A stretch of 64,000 nt of DNA from Mesobacterium_A sp034670065 (GTDB taxonomy: Bacteria; Pseudomonadota; Alphaproteobacteria; Rhodobacterales; Rhodobacteraceae): positions 62,001-126,000 of the forward strand of contig JAXMOG010000005.1 of the NCBI GenBank assembly GCA_034670065.1. Direction: 5' to 3'. The notes beneath the pieces are model-generated. The model saw only the letters and a list, made by a program, of their open reading frames with translations, was not told the DNA's origin and did no database searches. Position numbers and translations under genes: made by a program. The stretch's first letter is position 1; every line of letters starts with the position of its first letter. Below, in pieces: positions 1 to 8,768 of the stretch.

Positions 1-510
1 CGTTTTATTGGTTGCCCGTGGGCGCGTTTCGCCAAAGCCGATCTGGCGTTCAATTACAGCACCCAACGAACGGCCGTAGTTGGCAACAGATGCGGCGCGG
101 CGCTCAGACAAACCTTGGTTGTAGGCATGTGACGCGCGAGAATCCGTGTGACCGTAAACGGCAAATCCAAAGACGTCTTTTTGCGTGAATACCCGCTTCA
201 ACTTACCCAGTGCAGACCGGTTCAGCGCAGAGCTATCGGTCGCAAACAGCGTGTCCGTTGGACCAACATAGCAGGTTTCTTTTTGCAGGCAGACCGGCTT
301 ACCGGTTTTTGGGTTCAGGCGTGAGACCATGTAGCCTTCAATTCCGCCATCGGACCACCAATGCATACACCCATCAGGGTCAACATAGACGCCCCATTCA
401 ATTTTGCCGGTTTGCTTCCCGCGCAGCGCCGTTTCGGCCGAGGCTGGAAGCGATGTCAGGCTCAAGATGGCGGCGGACGCGACAACCAGCAGACGTGACA
501 ATATCGTCAT
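1..510 (-). CDS. OmpA-family protein, C-terminal part cut by the window edge
   Basis: The reading frame starts at an ATG at 510 and runs off the left edge without a stop. The first 25 or so residues form a Sec signal peptide (hydrophobic LLVVASAAILSLT stretch, then ASA-E). A Cys/Trp-rich stretch (about residues 50-85) follows, then the start of an OmpA/MotB-like peptidoglycan-binding domain with the typical GHTDSRASHAYN and LSERRAASV segments. Proteins with this domain sit in the periplasm or outer membrane and hold the envelope to peptidoglycan. The role is inferred from the domain only; the C-terminus is missing. Confidence 0.8.
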   Translation of the reverse strand, partial: MTILSRLLVVASAAILSLTSLPASAETALRGKQTGKIEWGVYVDPDGCMHWWSDGGIEGYMVSRLNPKTGKPVCLQKETCYVGPTDTLFATDSSALNRSALGKLKRVFTQKDVFGFAVYGHTDSRASHAYNQGLSERRAASVANYGRSLGAVIERQIGFGETRPRATNKT

Positions 511-706
511 GTAATAATTCCCTAGGATACAAAATAGCGATCCACGCATTCTAGTGGATGCTGGCTATACTATGAACCATCCGTATTGACCTGTGAAGCC
601 AAAAACACAAATTATTGTGTTCAGCTCTACTGGTGGATGATCCAGCTGCCTAAATCACAAGTTTTTTGCATTGCTGGCAGCCGGTTTCCAGAATGAACGC
701 TTCAAA

Positions 707-2026
707 TCAGACCAAAGCGCCCAACAAAGAGTTGGTCTTGCTTTGCAGGATTTTGACCCGGCGCAAATCACCCGGCGCCACATCAGGGGCCACCGCATGT
801 ACCGCGTGCAGATATTCGGATTTGCCCACCATCTGCCCGTCTTCGCGGCCGGTCTTTTCGAACAACACCGACACTTCGCGCCCAACCATGCTGTCTTGGA
901 TTGCACGTTGTTGCTTGGTCACCAGTGCCTGAAGGCGCTGCAAACGGTCATTCATCACATCGGCGGGCAATTGCGCCCGCTCTGCCGCCGGCGTGCCCGG
1001 ACGTGTGGAATATTTGAAACTATAGGCCGAGCCGTATTGCACCCGTTCGATCAGATCGAGCGTCTGCAGAAAGTCGTCTTCCGTCTCTTCCGGGAAGCCC
1101 ACGATGAAATCACCCGACAGGTGCAAATCCGGGCGAACGTCGCGTAACCGGTCGATCACGCGGAAATAGTCATCCCGCGTGTGCTGGCGGTTCATCCGTT
1201 TCAGAATCTTGTCCGAACCGGCCTGAACAGGCAGGTGCAAATAGGGCATCAGTTTTTCGCAATCCCCATGGGCGGCAATCAGATCATCATCCATGTCATT
1301 GGGATGACTGGTGGTGAAACGAATACGTTTCAACTCGTCTATCTCTGCCAGTTCCCGGATCAGACGGGCCAGTGACCAATCGCCCGTATCCGTGGCCCCG
1401 TGATAGGCGTTTACATTCTGCCCCAGCAGGGTGATCTCGCGCACGCCACGCTCTACCAAATCGCGTGCCTCGGTCAAAATCTGCGCCACGGGGCGGCTTA
1501 CTTCGGCGCCACGGGTGTAGGGAACAACGCAGAAGGCGCAGAATTTATCGCACCCTTCCTGCACCGTCAGAAACGCGGTGGGTCCGCGTGCGGCTTTGGG
1601 CCGGTTCTTCAGTCGTTCAAATTTGTCTTCTTCCGGGAAATCCGTATCCAGCGCTTTTTCCCCGTCGCGCGTCTTTGCTTCCATCTCTGGCAACCGGTGG
1701 TAGCTTTGCGGACCAACCACCAGATCAACCATGGGCTGGCGACGCATGATCTCTTGGCCCTCGGCCTGTGCCACGCAACCGGCAACGCCAATCTTCAGGT
1801 CCGGCTTGCTGGCTTTCAGCCCCTTGTAGCGCCCCAGTTCGGAATACACCTTTTCCGCCGCTTTTTCGCGAATATGACAGGTGTTCAACAAGATCATATC
1901 GGCATCGTCAGGCGTCTTGGTTTCCACATAGCCCTGCCCGCCCAATGCCTCGGCCATGCGTTCACTGTCGTAAACGTTCATCTGGCAGCCATAGGTTTTG
2001 ATGTAGAGCTTTTTGGGCTGTGACAT
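707..2026 (-). CDS. miaB: tRNA-2-methylthio-N6-dimethylallyladenosine synthase MiaB
   Basis: 439 aa, full length for the family. It methylthiolates i6A37 in tRNAs that read UNN codons. The N-terminal domain shows the three conserved cysteines (C14, C50, C84) that hold the auxiliary 4Fe-4S cluster. The radical SAM motif C159-x3-C163-x2-C166 (CDKFCAFC) follows, and the C-terminus is TRAM-like and ends in the usual SLLGALV. An AGGAG sequence lies 5-9 bases before the ATG. It is transcribed away from the next gene on the plus strand. The identification is firm. Confidence 0.97.
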   Translation of the reverse strand: MSQPKKLYIKTYGCQMNVYDSERMAEALGGQGYVETKTPDDADMILLNTCHIREKAAEKVYSELGRYKGLKASKPDLKIGVAGCVAQAEGQEIMRRQPMVDLVVGPQSYHRLPEMEAKTRDGEKALDTDFPEEDKFERLKNRPKAARGPTAFLTVQEGCDKFCAFCVVPYTRGAEVSRPVAQILTEARDLVERGVREITLLGQNVNAYHGATDTGDWSLARLIRELAEIDELKRIRFTTSHPNDMDDDLIAAHGDCEKLMPYLHLPVQAGSDKILKRMNRQHTRDDYFRVIDRLRDVRPDLHLSGDFIVGFPEETEDDFLQTLDLIERVQYGSAYSFKYSTRPGTPAAERAQLPADVMNDRLQRLQALVTKQQRAIQDSMVGREVSVLFEKTGREDGQMVGKSEYLHAVHAVAPDVAPGDLRRVKILQSKTNSLLGALV

Positions 2027-2133
2027 TGGGATTGCTCCTGATGCGGGTTCAGGGCGTGGCGATACCCTGAATCATACCTGACTTGCAATGGCAGGCGTAA
2101 TCGCAGACGTTGCCAAAAACCGGTGAGGGTTGA

Positions 2134-3003
2134 ATGCAATTCACAAGCATAGACGATTTCGCAGAGCAAGGCCCCAAGGCTTTACCCCGTGGCCCTGTGG
2201 CGTTGATCTTGTGCGAAAATGAAGTGCTGCTGACCGAAACGATACGCCATTATTTGGATCATGGCTTTGGTGCTGTTGTGCTGTTTGCACCCAGCGCGGT
2301 TCCCCCCCCGGCCAATCTGGACACGGCCGCGTTTTGGGTCACGCACAATGATTACGGCGAAGCCGCGTTGTCCGGCATCATCAATGCATTGATGGCGCCC
2401 CTATCCGGGCGGTGGGTATATTGCGGCTATAATGCCGAGTTTTTGTACTACCCTTTTTGCGAAACACGCAGCGTCGGCGAGTTGCTGGAGTTTCATAGCC
2501 AGGAACGGCGCAACGCCATGCTGTGCCACACCGTTGATCTGTACGCAGGTGATCTGTCTGAAGCACCGGACGCGGTGGACTTTGACGCGCCTTGGATGGA
2601 CAGCACCGGGTATTACGCCCAACCGCGGGAAGATGCGGAAAACAACTACATTCCGCTGGACCGTCAGATCGACTGTTACGGTGGGCTGCGGCGCAGGTAT
2701 GAAGAACATGTTCCCTGGGAACGGCGGCGCATTGACCGGATCGCGTTGTTTCAGGCCAAGGCCGGGTTGGTGATGGCAAGTGACTTCACGTTAAACGATG
2801 CCGAGATGAACACCTATGCCTGCAAATGGCACAACAACGTCACCGCCGTTGTTGCCAGTTTCCGCACGGCACGGGCGTTGCTCGACAATCCCGGTTCACG
2901 TGCGGCGATCCAGACGTTTCAATGGGAGCGCGCCGTGCGCTTTGACGGCACATCGCAACAGTTGATGACGCTGGGATTGATGGAGCCGGGACAGTGGTTC
3001 TAG
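2134..3003 (+). CDS. Conserved glycosyltransferase-like protein of Rhodobacteraceae
   Basis: 289 aa, soluble, no signal peptide. The N-terminal half reads like a Rossmann-type GT-2-like fold (strands ALILCENE and GAVVLFAPS, then RWVYCGYNAEFLYYPFCETR). The C-terminal half is rich in His, Trp and acidic residues (YACKWHNNVTAVVASFRTA). Proteins like this are often annotated in the family as glycosyltransferase family 2. I see no clear DxD motif, so the activity is uncertain. It is divergent from miaB, 107 bp away, and a GAGGG Shine-Dalgarno lies close before the ATG. Confidence 0.6.
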   Translation: MQFTSIDDFAEQGPKALPRGPVALILCENEVLLTETIRHYLDHGFGAVVLFAPSAVPPPANLDTAAFWVTHNDYGEAALSGIINALMAPLSGRWVYCGYNAEFLYYPFCETRSVGELLEFHSQERRNAMLCHTVDLYAGDLSEAPDAVDFDAPWMDSTGYYAQPREDAENNYIPLDRQIDCYGGLRRRYEEHVPWERRRIDRIALFQAKAGLVMASDFTLNDAEMNTYACKWHNNVTAVVASFRTARALLDNPGSRAAIQTFQWERAVRFDGTSQQLMTLGLMEPGQWF

Positions 3004-3051
3004 GCAGAATGGGCCTGTGCCCTACCCCATAGGCCAAGTGGGCATCGCAAA

Positions 3052-3486
3052 TTATTCCGGCTGTCCGATGCGAATGCGTTTGGCACCGGTCCAATCCACC
3101 TCTCCGCCAATCAATCGGTTAACGCGCACGCCGCTCGTATCTTCGGCCTTGGACTGCGGTGATGCGGGAATGTTTGTGTTTGCAGCCAGACCTTGGGTTT
3201 CGTCTGCCAGTGGGTCGGCTGCGGCGTTCCCCTTGGCAGACATTTGCTCCAGCTGAGCCGGCGTCAGGGTCACCCCTTTTTCCTGCGCCTTGCGATAGGC
3301 AATTTCCATGGCCATGAAATCAGCCACGTTTTTGCCCGCACTTTGAAACACGCCTGCGATTTGGCGATCACGCAAAATCACTTGGCTGAACGTGACCGAC
3401 AGTGCGATCACCAGCATCGGGATCAGTAGCCGCAACCACAAAGGTTTGCGATACGGGGTCATTCGGAATCGACTGGTTTCGCTCAT
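3052..3486 (-). CDS. Small single-pass membrane protein, function unknown
   Basis: 144 aa from the ATG at 3486; an in-frame ATG at 3507 is an alternative and neither has a strong Shine-Dalgarno. A basic N-terminus (SRFRMTPYRKPLWLR) precedes one membrane helix (LLIPMLVIALSVTFSQVIL, about residues 20-38), then a polar, probably periplasmic tail with an Ala/Pro-rich linker and a conserved-looking end (RIRIGQPE). I do not recognise a named domain. It lies downstream of fabI on the same strand but a hairpin (3552-3576) separates them. Confidence 0.6.
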   Translation of the reverse strand: MSETSRFRMTPYRKPLWLRLLIPMLVIALSVTFSQVILRDRQIAGVFQSAGKNVADFMAMEIAYRKAQEKGVTLTPAQLEQMSAKGNAAADPLADETQGLAANTNIPASPQSKAEDTSGVRVNRLIGGEVDWTGAKRIRIGQPE

Positions 3487-3551
3487 GCACAGCGTTTTGC
3501 CATGCATCCTTGGCAGGAATACGGCGATATCCGAAATGCCAGCCGTGCCGG

Positions 3552-3576
3552 GCGCAGCCCCTTTCGGGGCTGGCGC
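3552..3576 (-). terminator. Stem-loop after fabI
   Basis: GCGC-AGCCCC, a TTTC loop, GGGGCT and GGCGC form a GC-rich hairpin just after the fabI stop. There is no clear T-run, so it could be an mRNA-stabilising or attenuating hairpin instead of a strong terminator. Confidence 0.45.
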
Positions 3577-3580
3577 AGTG

Positions 3581-4369
3581 TTACAGGTTATCGCCTTGTG
3601 GCATGCCCAAAACGTGGAAACCGCCATCCACACGAATGACCTCACCCGTGGTGCAGGCACCTGCATCCGAGATCAGGTAGACAGCTGTGCCGCCCACCGC
3701 GTCCAACGTTGCGTTTGACCGCAAGGGCGCGTTTTGATCCGTGTGCTTGTAAGTCTTGCGTGCGCCACCAATCGCGGCGCCAGCCAGCGTTTTCATGGGG
3801 CCCGGCGAAATTGCGTTCACACGAATGCCTTCGGGGCCCATGTCGTTCGCCAGATAACGCGTCGTGGATTCCAGCGCAGCCTTGGCAACACCCATTACGT
3901 TGTAGTTTGGCGTCACCCGGTTTGAACCCATATAGGTCAACGTGATCAGTGTGCCGCCGTTTTCCACCATCAACGGATGCGCGCGGCGCGCCACTTCGAT
4001 GAAGGAATAGACCGAAATATCCATCGAGTTTTTGAAGTTATCACGGCTGGTGTTCATGAACCGGCCTGTCAGCTCTGACTTGTCGGAAAAGGCAATGGCG
4101 TGAACCAGAAAGTCCAGGCTATCCCAGCGCTGTGACAGGGCATCGAATGCCGCATCCAGCGAGGCATCATCAGTCACATCTACATCAACCATGAAGTCAG
4201 ACCCAACTGATTGGGCCAACGGCTCTAGCCGCTTTCCAAAGGCTTCGCCCTGATAGGTAAATGCCAGTTCGGCGCCCGCCTCGGCACAGGCCTTCGCAAT
4301 GCCCCATGCGATGGAACGTTCATTTGCGACACCCATAACAAGGCCACGTTTACCGGAAAGTGAAGTCAT
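3581..4369 (-). CDS. fabI: Enoyl-[acyl-carrier-protein] reductase (NADH), FabI type
   Basis: 262 aa SDR-fold enzyme that reduces trans-2-enoyl-ACP in the last step of each type II fatty acid elongation round. Visible marks are the GVANERSIAWGIA nucleotide-binding segment specific to FabI and the catalytic Y146 and Y156-x6-K163 (same numbering as the E. coli enzyme). It follows fabB on the same strand, but with a 202-bp gap that contains a perfect hairpin, so it may be transcribed on its own. The FabI class is the triclosan target. Confidence 0.96.
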   Translation of the reverse strand: MTSLSGKRGLVMGVANERSIAWGIAKACAEAGAELAFTYQGEAFGKRLEPLAQSVGSDFMVDVDVTDDASLDAAFDALSQRWDSLDFLVHAIAFSDKSELTGRFMNTSRDNFKNSMDISVYSFIEVARRAHPLMVENGGTLITLTYMGSNRVTPNYNVMGVAKAALESTTRYLANDMGPEGIRVNAISPGPMKTLAGAAIGGARKTYKHTDQNAPLRSNATLDAVGGTAVYLISDAGACTTGEVIRVDGGFHVLGMPQGDNL

Positions 4370-4538
4370 GACTTAGCCCTCGTATTTTGGATGAGCTTTG
4401 GCGTCTTTGCCGACAATCGTCAAGGCGAGGGTTGCGTGCCAAAGATAAAGCCGGCAATGGCCAAACCCGTTTGCGCAGTTGGAAAGTGATATTCAGACCA
4501 TACCGCCAGCATCGCCTGAAAGCGCCGTTTGCGGGGAT

Positions 4539-4562
4539 CAGGGCGCCCATTCGAGCGCCCTG
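4539..4562 (-). terminator. Perfect 8-bp stem-loop after fabB
   Basis: CAGGGCGC, an 8-nt loop, then GCGCCCTG, beginning 10 bases after the fabB stop. No T-run follows, but the position fits termination or 3'-end protection of the fabB transcript. Confidence 0.55.
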
Positions 4563-4571
4563 AAACCAAGG

Positions 4572-5798
4572 TTAGCCGTGATATTTGGACAGGATCATCG
4601 ACCCGTTCGTGCCACCAAAGCCAAACGAGTTGGTCATAACGCTGTCCAACCCGGCGTTTTCCACCAAAGAAGTTGCAATCTCGGCCGCGTTCAGTGCGGG
4701 GTCGAGCGTTTCAACGTTGATGGACGGAATGATGAAATCATGCTCCAGCGCCAGCAAGCAATACACAGCCTCTTGCGCGCCGGTCGCGCCCTGGCTGTGA
4801 CCAGTCATTGATTTCGTCGAAGACACAGGCGGCGTGCTGCCTTCGCCGAACACGCGGCGCACGGCTTGGATTTCACCCACATCGCCCACCGGTGTCGAGG
4901 TGCCGTGAGCGTTGATGTAGCTGACTTTGCGATCGTTCAGCGTGGCCAAAGCCAAGCGCATCGCCCGCTCGCCGCCCTCACCCGAAGGGGCAACCATATC
5001 GGCGCCATCAGAAGTCGCGCCATAGCCCGTTACTTCGGCATAGATTTTGGCGCCACGCGCCTTGGCATGTTCCAGTTCTTCCAGAACAAGAATGCCGCCG
5101 CCACCCGAGATGACAAAACCGTCGCGGTCAACGTCAAAGGCGCGCGAGGCACGTGTAGGTGTGTCATTGAATTTCGAAGACATGGCACCCATCGCGTCAA
5201 ACAGGCACGACAGTGTCCAGTCCAGCTCTTCGCCGCCGCCCGCAAACATCACGTCTTGCTTACCCATCATGATCTGTTCGGCAGCGTTGCCGATACAGTG
5301 CAGGCTGGTCGAACATGCCGATGTGATGGAATAGTTGATGCCCTTAATCTTGAACGCGGTCGACAGGTTGGCCGACACGGTTGAGCACATGGTCTTTGGC
5401 ACGGCAAACGGGCCAATCCGCTTGGTCGCGCCGGTTTTCAGAACGGTTTGGTGGGCGGCCAGCATCGCGCTGGTCGACGGGCCACCGGACCCGGCAATCA
5501 ACCCTGTGCGCGGGTTCACCACATCATACTCTTCCAGCCCGGAATCGGCAATGGCCTGCTGCATCGCGATATGCGCATAAGCGGCACCCGGCCCCATGAA
5601 GCGCAGCGTTCGCTTGTCCACGTGATCGGCGACATTCAGATCAACGGCACCGGCGATTTGGCTACGGAAACCGTGCTCTTTCATCGCCTCATTGGCGGTG
5701 ATCCCGGATTTGCCCGCTTTCAAAGAGGCCAAAACCTCTTCGGCATTGGTGCCAATGGACGACACAACGCCCAATCCAGTTACAACGACACGACGCAT
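4572..5798 (-). CDS. fabB: Beta-ketoacyl-ACP synthase I (FabB)
   Basis: 408 aa from the ATG at 5798, preceded by AAAGGGAG; the frame stays open upstream but that extension lies in the leader. It is a thiolase-fold condensing enzyme with catalytic C162 (ACSTSLH), H298 (NAHGTSTPVGD) and H334 (TGHSQGATG). In organisms that use FabA, FabB elongates the cis-3-decenoyl product and so commits flux to unsaturated fatty acids. In related genomes fabA and fabB are normally adjacent; here phoX separates them and fabB appears to have its own promoter. Confidence 0.95.
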   Translation of the reverse strand: MRRVVVTGLGVVSSIGTNAEEVLASLKAGKSGITANEAMKEHGFRSQIAGAVDLNVADHVDKRTLRFMGPGAAYAHIAMQQAIADSGLEEYDVVNPRTGLIAGSGGPSTSAMLAAHQTVLKTGATKRIGPFAVPKTMCSTVSANLSTAFKIKGINYSITSACSTSLHCIGNAAEQIMMGKQDVMFAGGGEELDWTLSCLFDAMGAMSSKFNDTPTRASRAFDVDRDGFVISGGGGILVLEELEHAKARGAKIYAEVTGYGATSDGADMVAPSGEGGERAMRLALATLNDRKVSYINAHGTSTPVGDVGEIQAVRRVFGEGSTPPVSSTKSMTGHSQGATGAQEAVYCLLALEHDFIIPSINVETLDPALNAAEIATSLVENAGLDSVMTNSFGFGGTNGSMILSKYHG

Positions 5799-5827
5799 GT
5801 GCGCACTCCCTTTGCCCAGTTGAGGGC

Positions 5828-5857
5828 TATTTAGGACAGGCAGAGGGAGAGGGGCAA
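5828..5857 (-). promoter_or_regulatory. Possible sigma-70 promoter for fabB
   Basis: Read on the minus strand: TTGCCC (5857-5852), an 18-bp spacer, then TAAATA (5833-5828), about 30 bp before the fabB ATG. It lies downstream of the phoX hairpin, so fabB could be transcribed independently. This is sequence match only. Confidence 0.4.
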
Positions 5858-5908
5858 GCGGTAAGCGACGTACATGACGAAGTGCCCTACCACCCCCAAA
5901 CGCAAATA

Positions 5909-5931
5909 CGGCGCCCGAAAATCGAGCGCCG
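5909..5931 (-). terminator. Stem-loop after phoX
   Basis: CGGCGC-t-CGA, a short T loop, TCG-g-GCGCCG, 29 bases after the phoX stop on the minus strand, followed by TATTTG. It separates the phoX and fabB transcripts. Confidence 0.6.
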
Positions 5932-5959
5932 CACCTGAGTTTAATTGCTTTTTCGCCGA

Positions 5960-7843
5960 TCAGCCAAAGGCAGCGCCGTCTTCGCGCCAAACGGCCACAA
6001 CCGAAGAACGCGGCTTCCCTTCGCCATCGGGCCATGCGCCACCCGGATGCTGAACACCAACAAACGCAACCTTTTTGTCAGCGGACCAGCACAGACCTGT
6101 CACCTCTGCCCCGTTTGGTACGGTCATGAAGCGCACAATCTCTCCGGTGGCCGGATCACCGACAAGCATCTGGTTGTTGCCCATTCCGGCAAAGTCATCC
6201 TGATTTTTGTAGTCGCCGTCGGTCTGGATCCACAACAATCCGTCCGAAGAAAATGCCATCCCGTCAGGGGAGTTGAACATATTGCCTTCGTTGATGTTTT
6301 CCGATCCGCCATATGCGTTGTCATACACGGTCGGATTGCCTGCCATCACAAACAAGTCCCATGTGAAATCTTGCGCTGCGTGGTTTTCATCGGCCGGGGT
6401 CCAGCGCACGATCTGACCGTATTTGTTGGTCTCACGCGGGTTGGGGCCATTGACCGAAGTGTCATCGCCACCGGCATTCGGTTTGACGCCACGGTTTTTG
6501 TTGTTGGTCAGCGCGCAATAGGCTTCGGCTTTTAGTGGGTTCGCCGCAACCCATTCGGGACGGTCCATCGTTGTGGCACCAACTTTGGATGCTGCGATAC
6601 GGGTGAAACACAAGATGTCCGCTGCATCCATGGCGGTGGTTTCTGGCGTCAGCGGCAACCATGTACCGGACTGATCATCATTGAACTTGGCAACATACAA
6701 CGTTCCGTCATCCAACAGACCTTCGGTAGAGCCCCCATCCGTGTAGGTGCCTGTGGAAACATATTTGTACAGGTATTCCCCACGTTCATCATCGCCCAAA
6801 TACACCACAACGCGGCCGTCTTTGGCGTGAACCATCTCAGCATTTTCATGCTTGAAACGACCCAATGCCGTGCGCTTGACCGGTGTGGACTTGGGGTCTG
6901 CTGGATCAATCTCGGTGATGAACCCGTGGCGATGCGGTTCGTTTGGTTCGTTCGAGATGTCGTAGCGCGGGTCGAACTTTTCATAGGCATAGCGACCTTC
7001 GCCGCCGATGCCATAGCGTGAATACCCTTCGCCTGCAGGCGTTTCACCGGTCGCGCCAAAGTAGCCGTTAAAGTTCTCTTCGCATGTCAGATAGGTGTTC
7101 CACAGCGTCTTGCCGGACCCACAGTTGTTCATCGTGCCTTTGACCATGGTGCCCGACGGGTCGGCCTTGGTTTTTACCAGATCATGTCCGGCCAATGGCC
7201 CAGCCAGCACCATTTCGGTTTCATGCGTGATCCGACGGTTATAGCTGCTGTCCTTGACCACTTCGAACCCGTTGCCAGTGTCGGCCACTTCCATCACCGT
7301 GACACCTTGCAGGTTCTTCAACAAAGCCACTTCCTCGGCTGTGCGCGGGGTGCCTTCGGCCTCGGCCGGCAAGTTGATTTTGGGGTTCACGTATTCAGAG
7401 TTCACGGCAATGATTTGTTTGCCGGCCACTTCGAACAATTCCATGCCATCTGTGTTTTCGCCAAACACCTTGTCTGACATTTCCAGCGCTACACCGTTTT
7501 CAGCGGAATAGGCATTGTCGGCTTCGGACCACAACGCATCGCCCCAGCGGACCAAAACCTTGTGGGTATACTCTGCCGGCACATGGATTTCATGATCGGT
7601 TGCGATACCGATGGGGGTAAAGCCAAACGAGCCGTGGCCCGCAGCCTTGGCGGCGGTGGTTGTCGACATCAAGCCAGAACCGAAGACAGCCGCGCCTGAC
7701 CCGAAAGCCAATGCGCCGCCCAGAAACCCGCGGCGCGAAATGGCCCGATCGACCACAGCATCAAACTGGTTTTCTACAGGGCGTGGATCGCGGTGTTCAT
7801 CGAAATCATCCCAGGACAAATCGATAAGGTTCTTGTCAGCCAT
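5960..7843 (-). CDS. phoX: PhoX-family secreted alkaline phosphatase
   Basis: 627 aa from the ATG at 7843, chosen because AAGGGAG lies 8 bases upstream; an ATG at 7864 would add seven residues. The N-terminus has a Tat signal (ISRRGFLGGALAFGSGAAVFGSG, about residues 36-58), as expected for PhoX, which folds with Fe/Ca cofactors before export and releases phosphate from phosphomonoesters. Family-typical segments include CEENFNGYFG, the HRHGFITEIDP region and LWIQTDGDYKN. It lies between fabA and fabB on the same strand, with hairpins on both sides and a Pho-box-like promoter, so I infer phosphate control. Confidence 0.88.
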   Translation of the reverse strand: MADKNLIDLSWDDFDEHRDPRPVENQFDAVVDRAISRRGFLGGALAFGSGAAVFGSGLMSTTTAAKAAGHGSFGFTPIGIATDHEIHVPAEYTHKVLVRWGDALWSEADNAYSAENGVALEMSDKVFGENTDGMELFEVAGKQIIAVNSEYVNPKINLPAEAEGTPRTAEEVALLKNLQGVTVMEVADTGNGFEVVKDSSYNRRITHETEMVLAGPLAGHDLVKTKADPSGTMVKGTMNNCGSGKTLWNTYLTCEENFNGYFGATGETPAGEGYSRYGIGGEGRYAYEKFDPRYDISNEPNEPHRHGFITEIDPADPKSTPVKRTALGRFKHENAEMVHAKDGRVVVYLGDDERGEYLYKYVSTGTYTDGGSTEGLLDDGTLYVAKFNDDQSGTWLPLTPETTAMDAADILCFTRIAASKVGATTMDRPEWVAANPLKAEAYCALTNNKNRGVKPNAGGDDTSVNGPNPRETNKYGQIVRWTPADENHAAQDFTWDLFVMAGNPTVYDNAYGGSENINEGNMFNSPDGMAFSSDGLLWIQTDGDYKNQDDFAGMGNNQMLVGDPATGEIVRFMTVPNGAEVTGLCWSADKKVAFVGVQHPGGAWPDGEGKPRSSVVAVWREDGAAFG

Positions 7844-7898
7844 TTCAGTGCTCCCTTGCATCATTGGCAGTCGCTAAGTTCGGTCGTACTGAACGCAG

Positions 7899-7932
7899 GC
7901 CATAGGGGTCTGATGTGACGGAACGGTAACGA
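7899..7932 (-). promoter_or_regulatory. Pho-box-like operator and -10 of the phoX promoter
   Basis: On the minus strand, two 7-mers TCGTTAC and CCGTCAC are separated by four bases (CGTT), which is the 7-4-7 direct-repeat layout with 11-bp period bound by PhoB. Ten bases further on is TATGGC, a -10-like hexamer, at the distance expected when PhoB replaces the -35. The transcript would start about 50 bases before the phoX ATG. Confidence 0.6.
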
Positions 7933-8013
7933 ACCGCAAAATAATTGCGGGCCGAAAAATAGTTCTCTCAACAGGTGTTAGCGGGATGAATTCATCGGTG
8001 AAAACCCAACGAA

Positions 8014-8044
8014 AAAGGGCCGCCCGCAACGCGGACAGCCCTTT
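8014..8044 (-). terminator. Rho-independent terminator of fabA
   Basis: AAAGGGC plus CGCCCGC pair (with one or two mismatches) with GCGGACA plus GCCCTTT around an AAC loop. On the minus strand the stem is followed by a T-run (GGCCCTTTTTC). It lies between fabA and phoX. Confidence 0.75.
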
Positions 8045-8090
8045 GTTCCAGGTCTCCAATTGCCATCCCCGAAGGGGTCATGGCACAGGA

Positions 8091-8600
8091 TCAGCTCTCG
8101 GAAAGAGCGACCTTCATATCCTTAACCAGATAGATCACTTCGCCATCAGCTTCGACGCGGCCATCGGCAACGCCCATCGTCAAGCGGCGCGTTTGAATCG
8201 CCTTGGTGAAATCGACGTAATAGGTCAGCTTGCTGCGATCTGGGCGCACCATTCCTGTCAGCTTAACTTCGCCCACGCCCAGCGCGTAGCCGCGCCCCTG
8301 CCAGCCGCGCCAGCCCAGATTGAAACCGGTCAGCTGCCACAGGCCGTCCAACCCCAAACAGCCCGGCATGATCGGGTTTCCGGGAAAGTGGCAATCAAAA
8401 AACCACAGGTCAGGCGTGATATCGAATTCGGCCACCACATGGCCCTTACCGTGCGGCCCACCATCGCCCGAGATGTCCGTGATACGGTCCATCATCAGCA
8501 TGGGCGGCGCCGGCAACTGGGCATTGCCCGGCCCAAACAGCTCTCCCCGAGCACACTTCAAAAGGTCGTCTTTGTCAAAACTGCTCGGATAGTCGGCCAT
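8091..8600 (-). CDS. fabA: 3-hydroxydecanoyl-ACP dehydratase/isomerase FabA
   Basis: 169 aa from the ATG at 8600 with AAGGAG before it; the open frame extends upstream but without support. It is a hotdog-fold enzyme that dehydrates 3-hydroxydecanoyl-ACP and isomerises trans-2 to cis-3 decenoyl-ACP, the entry step of anaerobic-type unsaturated fatty acid synthesis. Active-site H71 (DCHFPGNPIMPG) and D85 (GLDGLWQ) are present. It is divergent from irr, and a T-tailed terminator follows it, so it is probably monocistronic here. Confidence 0.96.
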   Translation of the reverse strand: MADYPSSFDKDDLLKCARGELFGPGNAQLPAPPMLMMDRITDISGDGGPHGKGHVVAEFDITPDLWFFDCHFPGNPIMPGCLGLDGLWQLTGFNLGWRGWQGRGYALGVGEVKLTGMVRPDRSKLTYYVDFTKAIQTRRLTMGVADGRVEADGEVIYLVKDMKVALSES

Positions 8601-8729
8601 GCGGGCGCATCTCCTTACAAGGTAAAAGGTTGCCGTTTCGGATTGTCCGACCTCCCCTATCATCGTGCAACGGCAGCTTGCAAGTGCCACTGTCTTTGTC
8701 AAAACACTGCAGGTTGACTGCAATTTCGT

Positions 8730-8759
8730 TTGAAATCCCCCCGTCGCACACATTATATA
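8730..8759 (+). promoter_or_regulatory. Possible irr promoter next to the start codon
   Basis: TTGAAA at 8730-8735, an 18-bp spacer, TATATA at 8754-8759. Transcription would begin within a few bases of the irr ATG at 8769, and no Shine-Dalgarno is visible before that ATG, so the mRNA may be leaderless. The AT-rich tract could also hold an iron-responsive operator. Confidence 0.4.
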
Positions 8760-8768
8760 TTGATAGAT

